Of a stretch of DNA of 64,000 nt, positions 37,625 to 50,740 are shown in pieces. The position numbers were made by a program, and so were the translations under genes. This stretch comes from Antrodiella citrinella. Lineage: Eukaryota > Basidiomycota > Agaricomycetes > Polyporales > Steccherinaceae. Within the stretch, counting starts at the first letter, position 1. Each line of letters opens with the position of its first letter. Below the pieces are notes generated by a model, which saw nothing but the letters and a program-made list of their open reading frames with translations, was not told where the DNA came from and did not search any database. The stretch is from NCBI GenBank assembly GCA_004802725.1, contig SGPM01000046.1, positions 1-64,000 of the forward strand. Reading direction: 5' to 3'.

Positions 37625-40132
37625 ATGGACGACTTTCACAATGATCTCCATCCCATGAGCCGCAAACGCAAGGCAGATGCTGACGATTGTTCATGTCAAC
37701 AGCGCCCCGTCGTGCAGGACGGACCCTCCGGGATGAGTTCTTCCGACCCCACCCCCGTCTCTGACCCCATGTTGCTGCCTCCAGCCGCCACACCCAGGGT
37801 ACCCGCAGACTCGCCCGACCACGCTGCCACTTCATGGCACAGGCCTCGCCATAACTCAGCGCCCCTCCTCACAAACTGGTCCCCCTCCCCGTCCTCTTTG
37901 TCCATCTCTTTTGTCCCGGCACCCACCCCCCGCGACGGACCCTCCAAGCCAAAACGTCCTCGCATCGAGATACCCCAACCTCTTCTCCAATCTAGAAAAG
38001 GACGCAGAGCCCGTACTCCCTTCACCGCTCTGCCCTCTCCCCACAATAGAATGTCTCGTCCGCCACGTCTCGGCGAGTATAGAGACACGGGTGTCGTATC
38101 CGCGACCGAGCCGCGTCCCAGTAGAAATACCTTCCTTCGTGCTGGTCACTTGTCGCTTCCGAACCGCCCTGCCCACTCTGCACCCGTCTCTCCTACTGTT
38201 GTTGAACCCATCTCGCCTCACGTCCCATCCCACCAACCTCCGATCAACAAAGAGACCCTAAAGGAACTTGATTTGGAGGCTATCCTTCGTAATCCACAAC
38301 TTCGTCAGTCCCACCGTGTACTACGCGTATCTACCTGTTCGCTCATTACCCTCTTCTTGATCGCATAGGTCATGATCTGCTCTTTGATTCTGGTCTGCAG
38401 TTCCGTCCGACTTCCAGTCGCAGGAAGCGAGATCTGGCGGACAACTACTGGAATGCCATTGTGCGCGAGCTTGAGAGTGGGTGCACATGTGCCACTGTGG
38501 ACGCGCATGGGAGGCTCTTGAAAGGCCTTTGCGTCTGCGCGACAGTACCTATTCCCATTGGACGGCCCTTTGTCCTCCCGTCCAGTACTTTCACGACCGT
38601 TCGCACTCCTTCTCGTCTGAAGCCCCTCCTCACGGAACTCCTTGAAGTCCTCATCTCCATCATTCAACCTGTCGTCGCACGGTCGCCCAGCCTCAGTCTC
38701 CACCCTGGATTGTTACACCCGCAGTACAACCAAAATGCGTCCCACGTCGCAATGTTGCGCTCCATCCTAGATGCAGACCTCATCCAGCAGGAAATCGATC
38801 ATCGCCTGTTCGACCCTTGTGGAGTCTTCCAAACCATAGGAGATATTATTCGCTGCTACTGTGCTCCCATGCGAGACCACGCTGTCGATCAGATGGTCAA
38901 ACTGGCCCATTCTTGCTCTCCGGGCGGGACAGGTACTAAAGCCGACGCCGTTCGTGCTATTCGTCTGTGTTTCGAGATAATGGAACTGATGAAACTGGTA
39001 TGTATCATTCTTGTCTAACCGTCTGGTGATTGTACCAAGGTCTGATCATCACCTCGTGTCTTAGGACGTGGCAAATCATCAACTGCAGACACTTCGGCCT
39101 TATCTAGTCCACTCTGCCGCGCAGTTTGAACTCAAGACGTTCCAGGAAAGTCGACAGAAGGGCCAACTCTCACTCTCTGTCACGCGCCAGTGGCTGAAGA
39201 CTGCTCATGCGGAGTTAGCCGACGAAAACGTCCGACCGGAAGGCATCCCAGTTTCACCAGCGGCGAGCTTCTTACGCAGTTTGAACAAACCATCGCGGCA
39301 CGTTCAGATTCAGGTGGCTGTCACGAAGGCGTTCGTGAACCTCATCTTCGAACCTCCGTCATCGTCGTCGGCGTCACCCTCTGCCTCGCCTGCATCTCGT
39401 TCCAGTCCAGCGGCTGCAGTGGGTACGAATTACCCTGAGACCCTGTACCTCGATCATGCGAGATTGAACACTTTCAGCACGGACGCTGCAGACTTTACCG
39501 CGCTGTATATGCTCATGATGCTCCATCGGCAGCTTCTTCAATCCGGTGCCCCATTGAAGACCGATTCCGTGTTGAAGACGGACGAGCTTCTCATCCTGAA
39601 GAAGGAGATTTGGGAGATTGGACCCCAGCACTTTGGGCTGTGCTTCCGTAAAGATGCAGATGACGAGAGGGAATGGGACAAGTGGCGCGACGACATTAGC
39701 AACGCTGTATTGCACCTTACGGTCCATGCCAGTGAGACACGCTCTTCTCGATCGTCTTCTGCATCTTCTATCGCCACGCCTACTTCCTCAGACTCTTCAG
39801 AGTCGCTGGCTCGACGGGTCCCCGATGCCAACTTGCTCACTCTCGCCACGAACTGGGTTCACTCGAACTTGCGTCACGACTCGCCACTCAGCCAGCTCAT
39901 GCGGAAGCGTCTTCGGAACAAGGTGGAAGAAGTCGCCCTTGGACTCGTTCTGCCGTCGATCAAGAAGCCGTCCTCCTCCGAGAGCCCGACATCGTTGTCG
40001 GCGTCCACCTCGGGCCTCGAACCGCTCATGCCAGAGATCACACACCTGGCCGAACGCCTGGTGAAGCTCGTAGGCATCCACACGAACGTCTACGGTGCGC
40101 TGTATATGCAGCCTGGCTTCGTCTTCCCGTAA
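37625..40132 (+). CDS. TCP11-family protein (Sok1-like)
   Basis: Exons 37625-38303, 38369-38997 and 39065-40132 keep frame and give 791 residues. The first ~220 residues are Pro/Ser/Arg-rich, probably disordered, with basic KRPRIEIP and SRKRKAD clusters that could serve nuclear import. From about residue 230 the sequence becomes helical and matches the T-complex protein 11 family: NPQLRHDLLFDSGLQFRP, ILDADLIQQEIDHRLFDP, GDIIRCYCAPMRD, RAIRLCFEIMELMKLDVANHQLQ and RPYLVHSAAQFE. Yeast Sok1 of this family suppresses loss of cAMP-dependent kinase; the biochemical activity is not known. A Ser-rich loop interrupts the domain at ~550. The C-terminus ends shortly after GIHTNVYGALY, a usual family end. 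The first in-frame ATG was taken. Confidence 0.88.
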
Positions 40133-40865
40133 CACTCGACTCGCCCGCGCTGGGCTGACTGGACATTACGCCCCCAGCCCCACTTCACCCGACACGCGCC
40201 GTCCATGCGGCGACGGCTGATCGCGAGGGCCTGCAGGCAGGTTTCTTACCAACCTGGCACGACGCTAGCTACTACCACCGCAAAGCGTTGTGCCTGTATA
40301 CCTTTACCTCTGGACCCCCCACCTCACACACCCTCCGATCGGTCCGTTCGGCCTGCTGTCGCACCGCATTCTTGCCTCGTTCCCGCGACGCTGTTGTTCC
40401 GGTTTACCTTTTCCCTCTTTCTTCTTAATGGTTGGACAATCAGATCGGGGTTGCCAGCTGCCTGCCTTGCTTGCATTTTTTTCTCTGCTCACGTTTTCTC
40501 CGACTGTTACATACTTGTTACGAGGTTCTCCGTCCGTCTGTTTTTTTTTCTGTTCACGATGATGACTTGGCATGCGCATGTAAGTACATAGTAGTAATCA
40601 CTTCCCGCGACGCTTAATGAAAGAAAGAAAGAAGTTCCAACGTTTTCCATCTCACATGTTTTTCGAAGCGAGTTCGAGCGTGTTTGTGACTGAAATCAAA
40701 TGATTGCCACAAACAGTTCAAGAGAAAAGATGATCGGTTGATGACCTCATTTAGGTGACATACTAATCCCTTTGACGGCGCCCACTCCTCCGAGTATATC
40801 CATCCTACCTACTACATACTACATGTTTGGCTGAGCCATTCAAGTTCCTCTAACATATCCTTACG
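40133..40865. other. Intergenic between the TCP11-family and small membrane genes
   Basis: No gene recognised. It contains a GAAAGAAAGAAAG microsatellite near 40618-40631 and a run of T residues near 40540-40550. Confidence 0.4.
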
Positions 40866-41798
40866 ATGTCCTCGACGTCGACGACGAGTCCGACGGCGAG
40901 CAGCGGTAGCTCTGGCTCTGGCACACCGACCTCTTCCTCCACGAACAGCCCGACGACCACCGACGACGGCGGTGGGTTCAGGAACTCGTCAACGCCTCTG
41001 TACCTGTACGTCCCCCCCTCTCCCTGTTTCTCCATCTCACTTTACATATTTACATATTTTCATAGATTCACATTCCTCGCGACCCTCCTCGTCCTCCTCG
41101 CGGTGTCCTGCGCGATCGTCCTGCGGTCGTTTTACCTGCGCCGGGGGATGCGCAGGCGGTACGAGGCTGCGTTCGCCGCGGGGCTCATCCCCCCGTCTGA
41201 AATCATGCTGACGACGGGGCAGAGGATGCGCAGGGAGTTTGGGGAGAAGCCAAAGCTGTACGATGCGGCGATCGTGCCCGCAAAAGTGTATGGCGAGAAG
41301 TGGGATCATGTGATAGTACGTTTTTTGGGCTTGTGCTTCTCAGTTTGCGTGAAGAGACCGTATGCTGATTGGTGTGTTTTGCTTTTGTGGTTGTGTGGGG
41401 TGGTTTTTTTTTTGTAGCCTGTTGCTGCGAAAGTATTGAATATACCATCGTCGCCCGAGCCTCAGACGATACCCGAAACCCCTGCACAAAGAAGTCGATT
41501 GGGCGCACTGACGGATCGAGCTAGACGGACTTTCTACAGACGACCGTCCATCCGTCCGTCATCTGCATCATCCTCTCCTCCGTCCTCTCCGAACCCGGAC
41601 GCACCATCCGAGGAAGACGTGGAAGAGACCCTGGCGAATGCGAGTGACGTGCAAGTCACCGTGTTGATCGTGATGCCGCACTTACACGAGTCACGGAGAG
41701 GGGACAAGAGTGGAGATCATTATTGGGACGACGAAGAGGGGGAGGTGCCGGATGTGGTTATCGGGGTGTCGCGAGTTGCGTTAAAGAAGCAGCCTTAG
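40866..41798 (+). CDS. Single-pass membrane protein of unknown function
   Basis: Exons 40866-41005, 41066-41315 and 41418-41798 join in frame to 256 residues. The first ~45 residues are almost entirely Ser/Thr/Gly/Pro, consistent with a glycosylated outer region. One hydrophobic segment at about 47-69 (TFLATLLVLLAVSCAIVL) is the membrane span, followed at once by basic residues (RRGMRRR), so a cytosolic C-terminus is likely by the positive-inside rule. The cytosolic part has GEKPKLYDA and GEKWDHV, motifs I associate with an unnamed Agaricomycete family, then a Ser/Pro-rich stretch and an acidic end. No enzyme motif is visible. The second-intron acceptor lies after a long T run. Confidence 0.75.
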
Positions 41799-42083
41799 TT
41801 GGTTGTGCGGTGGTGTATGGGAGGTGTTTGATGTTGCTCTAATGCGGATCGACTCCTGCTCGTGGTTTTTTCGCGAGTGAGTGGGTGGATGCTGCACGAA
41901 ATGAACGTATTATGTAGGCATTTTAGTCTTATTCTTGGATATTGTGTTCGTCTGATGTTTTATTACAAGCACTGCTTCACGAGATTTGAATGCTCAATCT
42001 ACTTCGTCTTCTTTGCTCTCCTACGTATGATCAGTATAGTACGAAACGTATGCTACATTGAATGTGTATACTACTGCCCCAGA

Positions 42084-42116
42084 TCAGTCCACACCAAGCC
42101 AGTATGCTGGACCATT

Positions 42117-42149
<33 letters not shown>

Positions 42150-43990
42150 ATCATCATCCTCACCCTCATCCTCGTCATCCTCATCCTCGATCTCATCATT
42201 CTCCCAGAAATCGTCGTTGTCGTCCAGATCCATGTCAATGATGCTCCCATCGTCGTCCTCATCCTCATCGTCCGAGTTCTCAAAGTAATCAAACACCTTC
42301 AACCCGGACCTCTCCTTGAACCACCACTCCTCCTCTTCAGTCAGGCCGTCGTCCCGCTCCACATACAGTTTGGACAGCGGCACACCAACTGCCGTCCGCG
42401 CCTTCACGAGCGCAGTGAGGTCGTCCCCCTCAAGGCCAGACGAGTACAGCGTATCAAGCCTCGGTGCAGTGACACCGTGCGTCGCAGGCATAACATCCGT
42501 ACTCCCCGGCAACAGCGCATGGTACCAGTCCCTCGAGAGAAAGTTGAAGTTCATGCGCAAGGTCGTCACATTCTGCAGCGTCCCCATCGCCTCCGCAATC
42601 GCGGGCCGCTCGCACTCGCCGATGCCCTGCAGGTGCAGCGCGGTGAGGTTCGCGAGGACGGACTTGCCCGAGACGCGGTGCGGCTTCGCGAGCAAGGACA
42701 CGAGCGGGCTGTAATCGCCGTCCTCGACATCGAGGCTGAGCGTGGCGAGGCTTGGGAAGACGAGTCGCTCCATGAGGTCCACGGCGTACCCGCAGTCGAC
42801 GTAGGCTAGAGAGAACTCCTTGACGGACGGGAGTGTGATTGTTGTTGAGAGTTCTTTGGGCGCGACGGCGCGTCGACGTCTTCGGAGATGCTGGCGAGCC
42901 AGTCGACGGGTCGGCCTAGAGGCCCAGATTGGGCGATGGAGAGCACTTCGAGGTCGGGGGAATCTCGGAGGATACGCGCAAAGTCCTTGAACGGGGGATA
43001 CAGGTCTTCTTCGTGATACGCCAGTTGTAGTACGTGCAGACCACTGAGGAACATGGACGCGCCCCAGTTCAGATGGACACCCCATAAAGTGAGATCGATG
43101 AGTCGTGGTACGTTTCCATGAAAAAGAATGGGCTGCGGCTCCCTGTCACGAGCTCCTATTGAGGACACCTGTGGCATGTCCTCATCGTCGTCGTCGTCGC
43201 TATCTTCGTAATGATATAGCTGAAGTACCTCGAGTTCAGGTGCTTCGGGGATCTGGGCGAGGAAATGCAGCGTATGCACCATGTACTTCCAGAAAGTGAC
43301 CATGATCTCCAAGCTTTGCGTATGGGACAAATGAGGTCGGATGATCTCGCAGATAGTCCGGTAACGGTGCAACAGGTCTTCTTTGCGAGACTCGGCGGTT
43401 GCCCCGTCAACCTGGTTCCATATTTTTGAGTTGTCGTCTTCAGTATAGTCAATAGAGATGGTAATGGGTGCGCCCTTGGACCTTTCCAAATACGTGATGG
43501 GCTTCTCGAGGGACGCGGTGTCGCTGAAGTTCAGGTTGGACCACAGCTGCGGCGTCCCGATCGCCACTTCCCGCCACCGCTTGCAGACCTGCGTGACCAG
43601 CAGCTCCCAATTGTCCTCATCAAACCACTTCTTCTGGCGATCCTCGTCCTCCACGTCCTCGTAATCGCTATCCCCGTCGTCCTGCGGTATCGCCGCTACA
43701 TCCACATCCACACCCACCGGCCTGTACTCTGGGTACTCGCGGGAACCGAAGTCGTTCATCGCCTTCTCCATACGCGACTGGTACTCGTCTTCAATCTGCT
43801 TCTCGGCCGCTTCTATCTCCTTGCTGTTCAGTATCCATCCGAGGAGGAAGATATGTGATAGCAGTTCCGTGGGTAGCTCGTTGATGATGCAACGGCCGTC
43901 ATTCGGAGGTACAGAGGGGTCCGGTGGGAGCACGGAATGAGGCAGGTTAGTGAGAGAGGCTCGTGGCTGTGGTGAGGTTGACGACGCCAT
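42084..43990 (-). CDS. F-box/leucine-rich-repeat-like protein gene with one frame break
   Basis: Read leftwards from the ATG at 43990. An F-box-like start (INELPTELLSHIFLLGW, ~residues 30-46) and the CKRWREVAIGTPQLWSNL block typical of basidiomycete F-box proteins are followed by LRR-like segments (LEVLQLYHYE, LIDLTLWGV, LEVLSIAQSG). Near 42870 the frame must shift by one base: the first frame would end at 42806, while the next frame continues the repeats (EFSLAYVDCGYA, SLATLSLDVEDGD, LTALHLQGIGE) and ends in a very acidic tail, stopping at 42084. No intron fits the shift. Either the gene is a young pseudogene, or one base is missing or added in the assembly in a CG-rich run. F-box proteins recruit substrates to SCF ubiquitin ligases; the target is unknown. 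Confidence 0.75.
42118..42262 (-). repeat. GA[GC]/GAT-type trinucleotide runs encoding an acidic tail
   Basis: On the minus strand this stretch is an imperfect GAG/GAC/GAT array coding for a Glu/Asp-rich C-terminus of the F-box-like protein. Such coding microsatellites commonly vary in length. Confidence 0.7.
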
Positions 43991-44486
43991 CGTAGAACTT
44001 GTGTGAGATGTCGATGCGTCCAACTTTTTTGGTTGTGGCGGAAGACCTTGTTACTGTTGTCAGTGAAAGAGTTTTTACGATCTCTTGATTGTAACCGTCG
44101 TCTTATCGTTATCTAGACGCCAAAGACGAAGCCATCTAATCTGCTCTGCTTGATCGCGAGTTAGAGGCCAGGACGCGGTGCGGTAGACATTCTCCAGTGA
44201 CAAATGGCAATAACAAAATTCCCAATGCAAACGAAAGATCATCGCTCGAAGCATGAACAATTGCTATCTTACATTGCGAGTGCCCACCATGTCGTTTCTA
44301 CTTGATTCCTTTACATCTTACTTACACTGCCGCGGTATGCGACTATATCTCAAGCCTCTTCCTATTGCAACATGAGCTGAACGCAGCGCTGTGCAGCGTC
44401 CTTGACGGTGCTAAGATCCTGAGACGACCTAACAAAATAACCCACATCGTGAGAAAAATGGATTGCACGAGAACAGGATGGGGAGG
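43991..44486. other. Intergenic between the F-box-like and TBCD-like genes
   Basis: Both neighbours are transcribed leftwards, so this holds the F-box gene promoter and the TBCD 3' end. No gene recognised. Confidence 0.4.
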
Positions 44487-47400
44487 TCAGCAGTACCATT
44501 CAGTCTCCAAAATGACATCCTCTGCTTCTTCGGTATCGTAACCCAGATCCTTGGTCTGCAGGATGAGGTACAAGTACTCGGCCGCGTCGGCCCTAATCTG
44601 TAAGGACACATGAGCCCTATATGACGGCGGATGAAAATTTTGACTTCAGTCATACCTTTGGGTACCGATGGGCGAGGAACTCAGACAACTTCTGAATGCA
44701 TTGTGGCCGCAGCTCGGGTATGGGTAACATATTGATCAAGCTGTCCTGTTGTGAGCACATGCTACCCGCTAGAACGGGAGATACAGACGTACATTCTCAT
44801 GCAAGCGCCGATTCTTTGGACATTGTTGATCTTGGATACGTTCCTCGCCGCGATGGAGTACATTGCCTTCAAGCTACGCGGTCATCGGTACCTACAAAAA
44901 AGACATCGATCGGAGAGTAGACCCACCTCTGACACTTCGCCGGATCTTCATAGATGGATTCAAACGCGTCCCCTTCGAGTAGGATGTTGAAGGTCTGCAA
45001 TACCGGAATGACGACGGCGTTTGACCCTAGGTTGCGTGAACATTGTGCGACAAGATCTTCCGCCAAGTGTGGAAGGCTATAGGAGATACCGGCGGTCTCT
45101 TCTGTAGGCAGCGATTTCGCATAGTTGACCAAACTAGTGGATACCGGACGTTGCTGAATGCATTGATTGAGCACCTCATCGAGACTCGAAACGGTCCCCG
45201 ACTTACGGTGCTATCTGTTCGGCTATTCACGCTCAGCACAAACCCGGAGAGCAGCTTCTGGCGGTATTCCGGGATCTCCAGTAATCGGACTGCTTTCGGG
45301 AACAGCCAAGATCCCTCATGCCATCCGCTTATCTCTTCACCACTAGGACCGAAAGGTAAGAGATGGTGATATGGCACATATATCCCGACGCACCTCAAGA
45401 ACAGCTGACGCATGAGAGCATCACCGTGGATCAACCACTGGCCATTTCCTGGGAAGTCCGGTACTTGAAACTCGAGCAGACGCAATATCTGCTGTCCCGC
45501 ATGTTGACGGACGTTGTCCAATCTCTCAACGCCCTGCTTCAATGTCCCACCGATAGCATCATGGAATTTTGAAGGCGGAAAGTAGTCGGGCAGGGCCGGA
45601 ATATGAGCACCGTTGTTCAACAAGACGATCGCTACGTCGGTGAGACCCTTGATGCAAACCATCCGAATCCACGACCCTACATCGCCCCTCTCATCGGTGG
45701 TGTAGTCCTGAAGTCCGGCCAGTAAACAATTGAGCATCTCGCCGACCACGGAGGGGGTGAGATCTGTTGAAAATGTCAACCAGAAATGAGGCCGATGTAA
45801 AGTACTGTCTCACGAGTGCTGAGCCTGGGCACCACGTTTCCTAAAATCTGAGAGATCGAAACATAAGAATTTCTCCGTGCCTCGACATTCTGAAGCACAG
45901 TTGACGACTTTGAACGTCCTGTTTCAGTAGAGCAATACAATGAACATAATGATGAACGTACCTGGCGGTCAACACTGTCCACGAGATACCGCAGCACCTG
46001 CATAAGTCCATGAGGGTGCCTATTGTAGTCGAGCATTCCCAACATTCGACAGAGTGCCTGCTGTGCTGCAGGTTGTTTGGCCTCTAGAATCAACGTGCTC
46101 GGACGAGTAAGACATCTGCGCGTGACGTAAATCAGTGTCACTCATCTTTCGACAGCTCCCGAGCAATCTACGAGCTTGCTGATGGCCGACATGGCTTCAG
46201 CAGCAGCTTCCTGTATGGCAACGCCTCTACTCTTCAGGCCAAACTCTATGATCTTGCGCCATGGTGGCACAACTTTGGGATTTGCCTCAACGTCTTCGAT
46301 AGCGATACTTGCAGCAATCAGATTGCACGCAGCCGCAGTGACAATTTCGTGGCGCGCCGATAGAACCGTAGTTGAAGGAATGTCCGCGATGTACGAGAAT
46401 ATCTGTTCACAAGGATCAACAATCTACACTGCGGCGACACCATTGTTCGTACCAGGCATTTCAAATGCTTTAATTCCTGTGAGTCGCCACAAGCAGCTGC
46501 CAACTCTGTCAGGGTAAGCAGTGCGCCATGGACATCTGTTGAATCAGAGAATGCCAGGTATTCGGACTGATCCATGAAACAGCCTAGGTCAGGTAGGAAC
46601 GTGTCCGAACGTCTCGACGAGCTCACCAAGCGAGCCGTAATATCAGGAACCAAAGTAAGCATGTCCGATTGGCAAATCTCCCGAAGCGACTGCGCCCCAA
46701 GTTGTCTCAAAACAGGATCCCAATGGCGAAGTGTCACGCTAACGACATGTTCTATGAGGACCGACCGATACTCTTCGTACACAGCAACCTCTGCGGCGGC
46801 GACTAGGAAAGCATTTCGCTTCAACCCGACGGAGTAGAAATCGGTCTTTCCGAGAACGGGTATACCGTGTGGGCATAATTCCTACGGCCACGTATAAGTC
46901 CTGAAGTAGAATAGACAAGTAGGATTCCAAACCGTTCTTCCAACGCATTCTTGGAATGCGGCGCTGGCTGCTCGTCTGATATGCACCTCGCGATCATAGA
47001 TAGACACCGTAATAAGCTTCTGCGAAAGATCAAGCATGAACGGGGCAAGAGCATCGACACTCTGTGCTTTGGCGAGCGACCAGATAACGTATGATGCTGC
47101 ATCCCTGACGCTTGAGCCGATCGAGTGAGCACCTTGGCGGATATCGAAGTACAGTGCCTACACAATCCAACGGATCAGTCCGTGTGGCGTAGATACGGAA
47201 CATTTACGAACCTTTCCTTGCCACTGCAGAACGTCGCTCAACTTATCGTCCGCGATAAGACCCCTTCTTGCTAGTTCTGCGCAAGCCAGAGACGCGCCGT
47301 GCCAAGTTGCCTCTGCGACCGTGGGCAACTCATGCATCTGGGCAAGAGCCATGGAATGAATGGTATAAAGTTGCAATATGGTATCCAAGATTTGATCCGA

Positions 47401-48840
47401 GAATTCAGATGGTAATCTGTCTGCTATCCGGGCAATTCCTTTGGCCGCAGAATATCTGACAATGGTATCCTTGAAAATGTTCAGATATTCTCCTATGATA
47501 AAGCACCGTGACGATATACCTTATCCTGCAGGCGTTGCAGCAACTCGTCTAGAATAGGCTCTGTCTCTTCTGGAACGTCAAGATCCTCGTCTCCTTGATG
47601 TTCGGCGTGAGACTCGTCGGACTTTGCAACAAGAACTTTCCCTGACGATCCGCGTTTGAGTCATCTAAATTGTGAAATCGAGCCCTGAGACTTACCACGC
47701 TGACGAGGCTTCCTCTTGTTCGCAGGAAGGAGTCGCAGAATGACACGAGAAACTAGCTTGGTCTTCAGCTTACGGATGACAGTATTGGACATCAAGTTCT
47801 GGTGTTCTGACGTCGAAGTTGCAATGTCAAGGAAGGATGGTAGATGGTCTTGGACAAGCTCAGCAGCGCCGGATTTTGTCAATTCGCATAGTACACGCAA
47901 GACGCCCATTACCTGGAAAGCGTGAGCACCAAGTCGCGAAATACATCGTGTTTTGAACGCATACGAAGAATATGTTGTCGCTGGCATTCACTACCTCCTT
48001 GCACCACTGGAGAAATATAGGGAATTTAGGTATCATATCTTTCCTTGAGACAGGTTTAAATCAATATGGCAATGCACTATAACGTGTTACTCACCTAGTA
48101 TATAGACGTGACAAAAGGATAGCGGCCGCATCACGTTCGACGCCAGCTTTGTTCAGATGAGATTTTGCCACCAATTCGATGTTACTCGCTGTCTGTCCTC
48201 GATGTTCATGCTCGTCGAATTGCTCAAGATCGAACGGGAGCATGCAAATGAGTGACAGCCACAGTAGCATAACATATCTCAACGACCAATAACGAGCCAC
48301 GGTCGCGGGTCCATCGGGGAGTAGTAGAAATCCCAGTGCTATGTCCAAGTCCGCGATCTCATGAGGGAAGAATCTAGCTAGGTCGGATATATGAGCGTGC
48401 AGCAGAAAGAGAATAAAGACGAATACTGACTTATCGTCTTGTATCCACGGAACTTCACGTATAAATACAGAAGAAATGCAAGCCGCCCAATGTGTTCTTG
48501 TTCCACGGGTGTAAGGGTGTCGGATTGAGCATGTCTGGCCGCGATCTTCAGTTGATCAACAGCTGGTGTCAAAAGCGACTCCAGGTGAGAATCTAACAAG
48601 TATGCTTGCTCCAGATATTCGTCGAACTAGTCGTGTGTAGTTGAGTTTTTATGCAGTGTCAAGCAACGCGGTACTCACAATGACGGAGATAACCGCCAAG
48701 ACCTTGCCATAGTTCTCTTCGTCCTCTCCGTGTGTGTTTAGAATTCGTTTGGGGTACAGTATTCTGTCTTGAAGGTCTATAAACTCCTGTCGTTTCTCAA
48801 AGGCCGTGAAGATCTTATTATCGAGCTGTGATTCGTCCAT
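44487..48840 (-). CDS. Tubulin-folding cofactor D (TBCD/Cin1/Alp1 family)
   Basis: A many-exon gene read leftwards from the ATG at 48840 (MDESQLDNKIF) to the stop at 44487-44489. Introns are about 50-60 nt, and I estimate around 1,100 residues without fixing every join. The product is an all-helical ARM/HEAT-repeat protein. Family landmarks in order include YVKFRGYKTITRFFPHEIADL, RYWSLRYVMLLWLSLICMLPF, VMGVLRVLCELTKSGAAELV, DLTPSVVGEMLNCLLAGLQDYT, DERGDVGSWIRM, HIPALPDYF and the C-terminal TEEAEDVILETEW. TBCD binds beta-tubulin and, with cofactors E and C, builds the alpha-beta tubulin dimer. The start lies 288 bases from the divergent BUD22-like gene. No frame break was noticed, but several small exons were inspected only by eye. 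Confidence 0.85.
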
Positions 48841-49128
48841 TACAAACACTTCCTGCCGCGAGTGTCTCGATTCAAGGCTCAAGCCACAGCGATGTATGAG
48901 AACTAAGCGCCAAAGTTATTCCTCAGTCGTAGATGCAGCAAAACAAAGAGCAATTGTGACTTACCTCAACCCTTCTGCCAGTGTAATAGAATCGGAGGAG
49001 GAGCATTGAGCACTGAGCAGCACCTTGATTATGGGCGCTAGCCTGAGCATAACACTTCGAGCGGCTAGTGTAAACTTCGATTTCTTTTGGTTTTCTTGAA
49101 TCGCTTCACTCACATCTCTATCCGCACT
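48841..49128. promoter_or_regulatory. Divergent promoter between the TBCD-like and BUD22-like genes
   Basis: The two start codons are 288 bases apart on opposite strands, with no room for two full separate promoters. The CT-rich part at 49080-49125 fits the BUD22 leader. Confidence 0.5.
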
Positions 49129-50740
49129 ATGTCTCAAGAGGGGCAGACAACTGGAAACAAACGCAAGAGGACCGCCCTCGATACAACTGTATGTACCATA
49201 ATGTGTGTGTATATCCGAAAGTCCGGCTAAACGAGACTAGCAAGACGTAGGTGTGAAGCTCAAAAGCAAATTGGTGAGTCTTCATGCTTGATGCATCTCA
49301 GATTCACGCGTACTGACGGTATGAAGTTCTAAAGCATCATGGCGTGATAGAAGTCCGAAGAGCAGTCAAGAAGGTTAAAGGACAGGAGTTGCAGAAATGC
49401 GTCAAAAGGCTGAAGAATGTTAGGTGCGTTCTCGTCTGATTTTGCGAAAGCCTATCGTGAACGAATGTTGTAGGGAGAAGGAACCTCCGCCATTCGATAT
49501 CTCTCAGCTAGATGCTGAACTGAATTATCTGAAGGTAACAGTTCCCTCTACCTTGTGCCCTTTTCGTACTGAGGTCTCTACGACAGGCACTGGACGTTGA
49601 GTTATTCGGTGACACTGCGCTGTATTCCAAGCTCAAGAAAGACAAAGTCCTTTCCTCAAACGAGCATTTCATCGACGTGCTTGCCTCTGAACTGTCTGGA
49701 AGCTTGGTCGCTCCAGCTAAGCCTGGCTCACCGGAAGCTAAAGTAGATGCTCGTCTTCTCAGCTCGAAAGCTCTAGCATCGGAAGTCTCTACCGTGCTTA
49801 CATCTCTCAGGAGTATTATCAACCCACCGCCGAGGGTTCAAAGGCCAAACGAGGTTGAGGACCCTGAACAGGACGGTCCCGCGCATCCGAAGAAAACCGC
49901 CAAGGTTCTCACTGCGTTTAGTACAGAAGACGGTATTGACGAGGAGGAGGCTTCCGGAGACGTTTCAGATAGGCTTGTTCCTGAAGAAGAAGATGATGAA
50001 GTGGATGATGGCGGATGGGAATCCGGTTCAGTGAACAGCGAAGATGAGGGTGTTTCCGAGGATGAAGACGGTGTGTCACGAGGGAATTACGACGAAGAAC
50101 GTGACGATAGCGATGACGAGTTTCCTCCGCCGAAAAAATCAAAGCTTGCAGCAGCAGGAAGTAAAGTCGCGACCAGGCCTATTGGTGGCTCCACGTTCTT
50201 ACCGTCACTTTCGGTCGGGTTCACTCGTGGTGACTCTGACAGTGAGCCCGAAGATGTCGACGATGATGGTTGCAAGAAGAACCGAAGAGGTCAACGTGCA
50301 AGGAGAGCGTGAGTAATTTACGCTGCAACACGTAGTCGCCGTACTGAACCATTATGCAGTATATGGGAAAAGAAGTATGGCAAGAACGCGAACCATGTGA
50401 TAACGAACCAGAAAGCAGAACCGAAGGGTCGCACACGTCCTGGCTTTACACCTGCAGACCGACGGCAGCAAGGAGACGGACCGCCACATCGCACACAAAG
50501 TGGCAGTAACTATGCCCCGTCAATGCCCTCTCAGCCACATAGATCTGCGCCTCCAGGTACAATTTATTGGCAACTTTTGTCATTGTTGTCTTACTCACAA
50601 CATTGTTGCGATGTGTAGCGAGACCTTACGCTGACGACAAATCACAAGCATTGCATCCTTCCTGGGAAGCCAAGAGGAAAATGAAGGAGAAACTAAACCC
50701 CAGCATTGTACCATCACAGGGAAAGAAGATCGTGTTTTGA
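49129..50740 (+). CDS. BUD22: BUD22-family nucleolar ribosome biogenesis protein
   Basis: Exons 49129-49188, 49241-49273, 49335-49423, 49474-49534, 49587-50308, 50360-50556 and 50619-50740 keep frame and give 427 residues. Signature blocks are HHGVIEVRRAVKKVKGQELQ near the N-terminus, a long acidic Glu/Asp/Ser central part with KKSK patches, and the C-terminal NRRGQRARRAIWEKKYG followed by LHPSWEAKRKMKEK and the terminal VPSQGKKIVF. The family acts in early 18S rRNA processing and 40S assembly in the nucleolus. Acidic blocks alternating with basic ones are typical of nucleolar factors. Acceptor choice for exon 3 was set by frame: an earlier AG would meet a stop. Confidence 0.88.

Noticed and set aside
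41862..42809. Long plus-strand frame (315 codons) with Val/Leu/Ile-rich runs
   Set aside because: It is the antisense of the acidic Glu/Asp repeats and LRR region of the F-box-like gene; the hydrophobic runs are the complement of GA[GC]/GAT codons.
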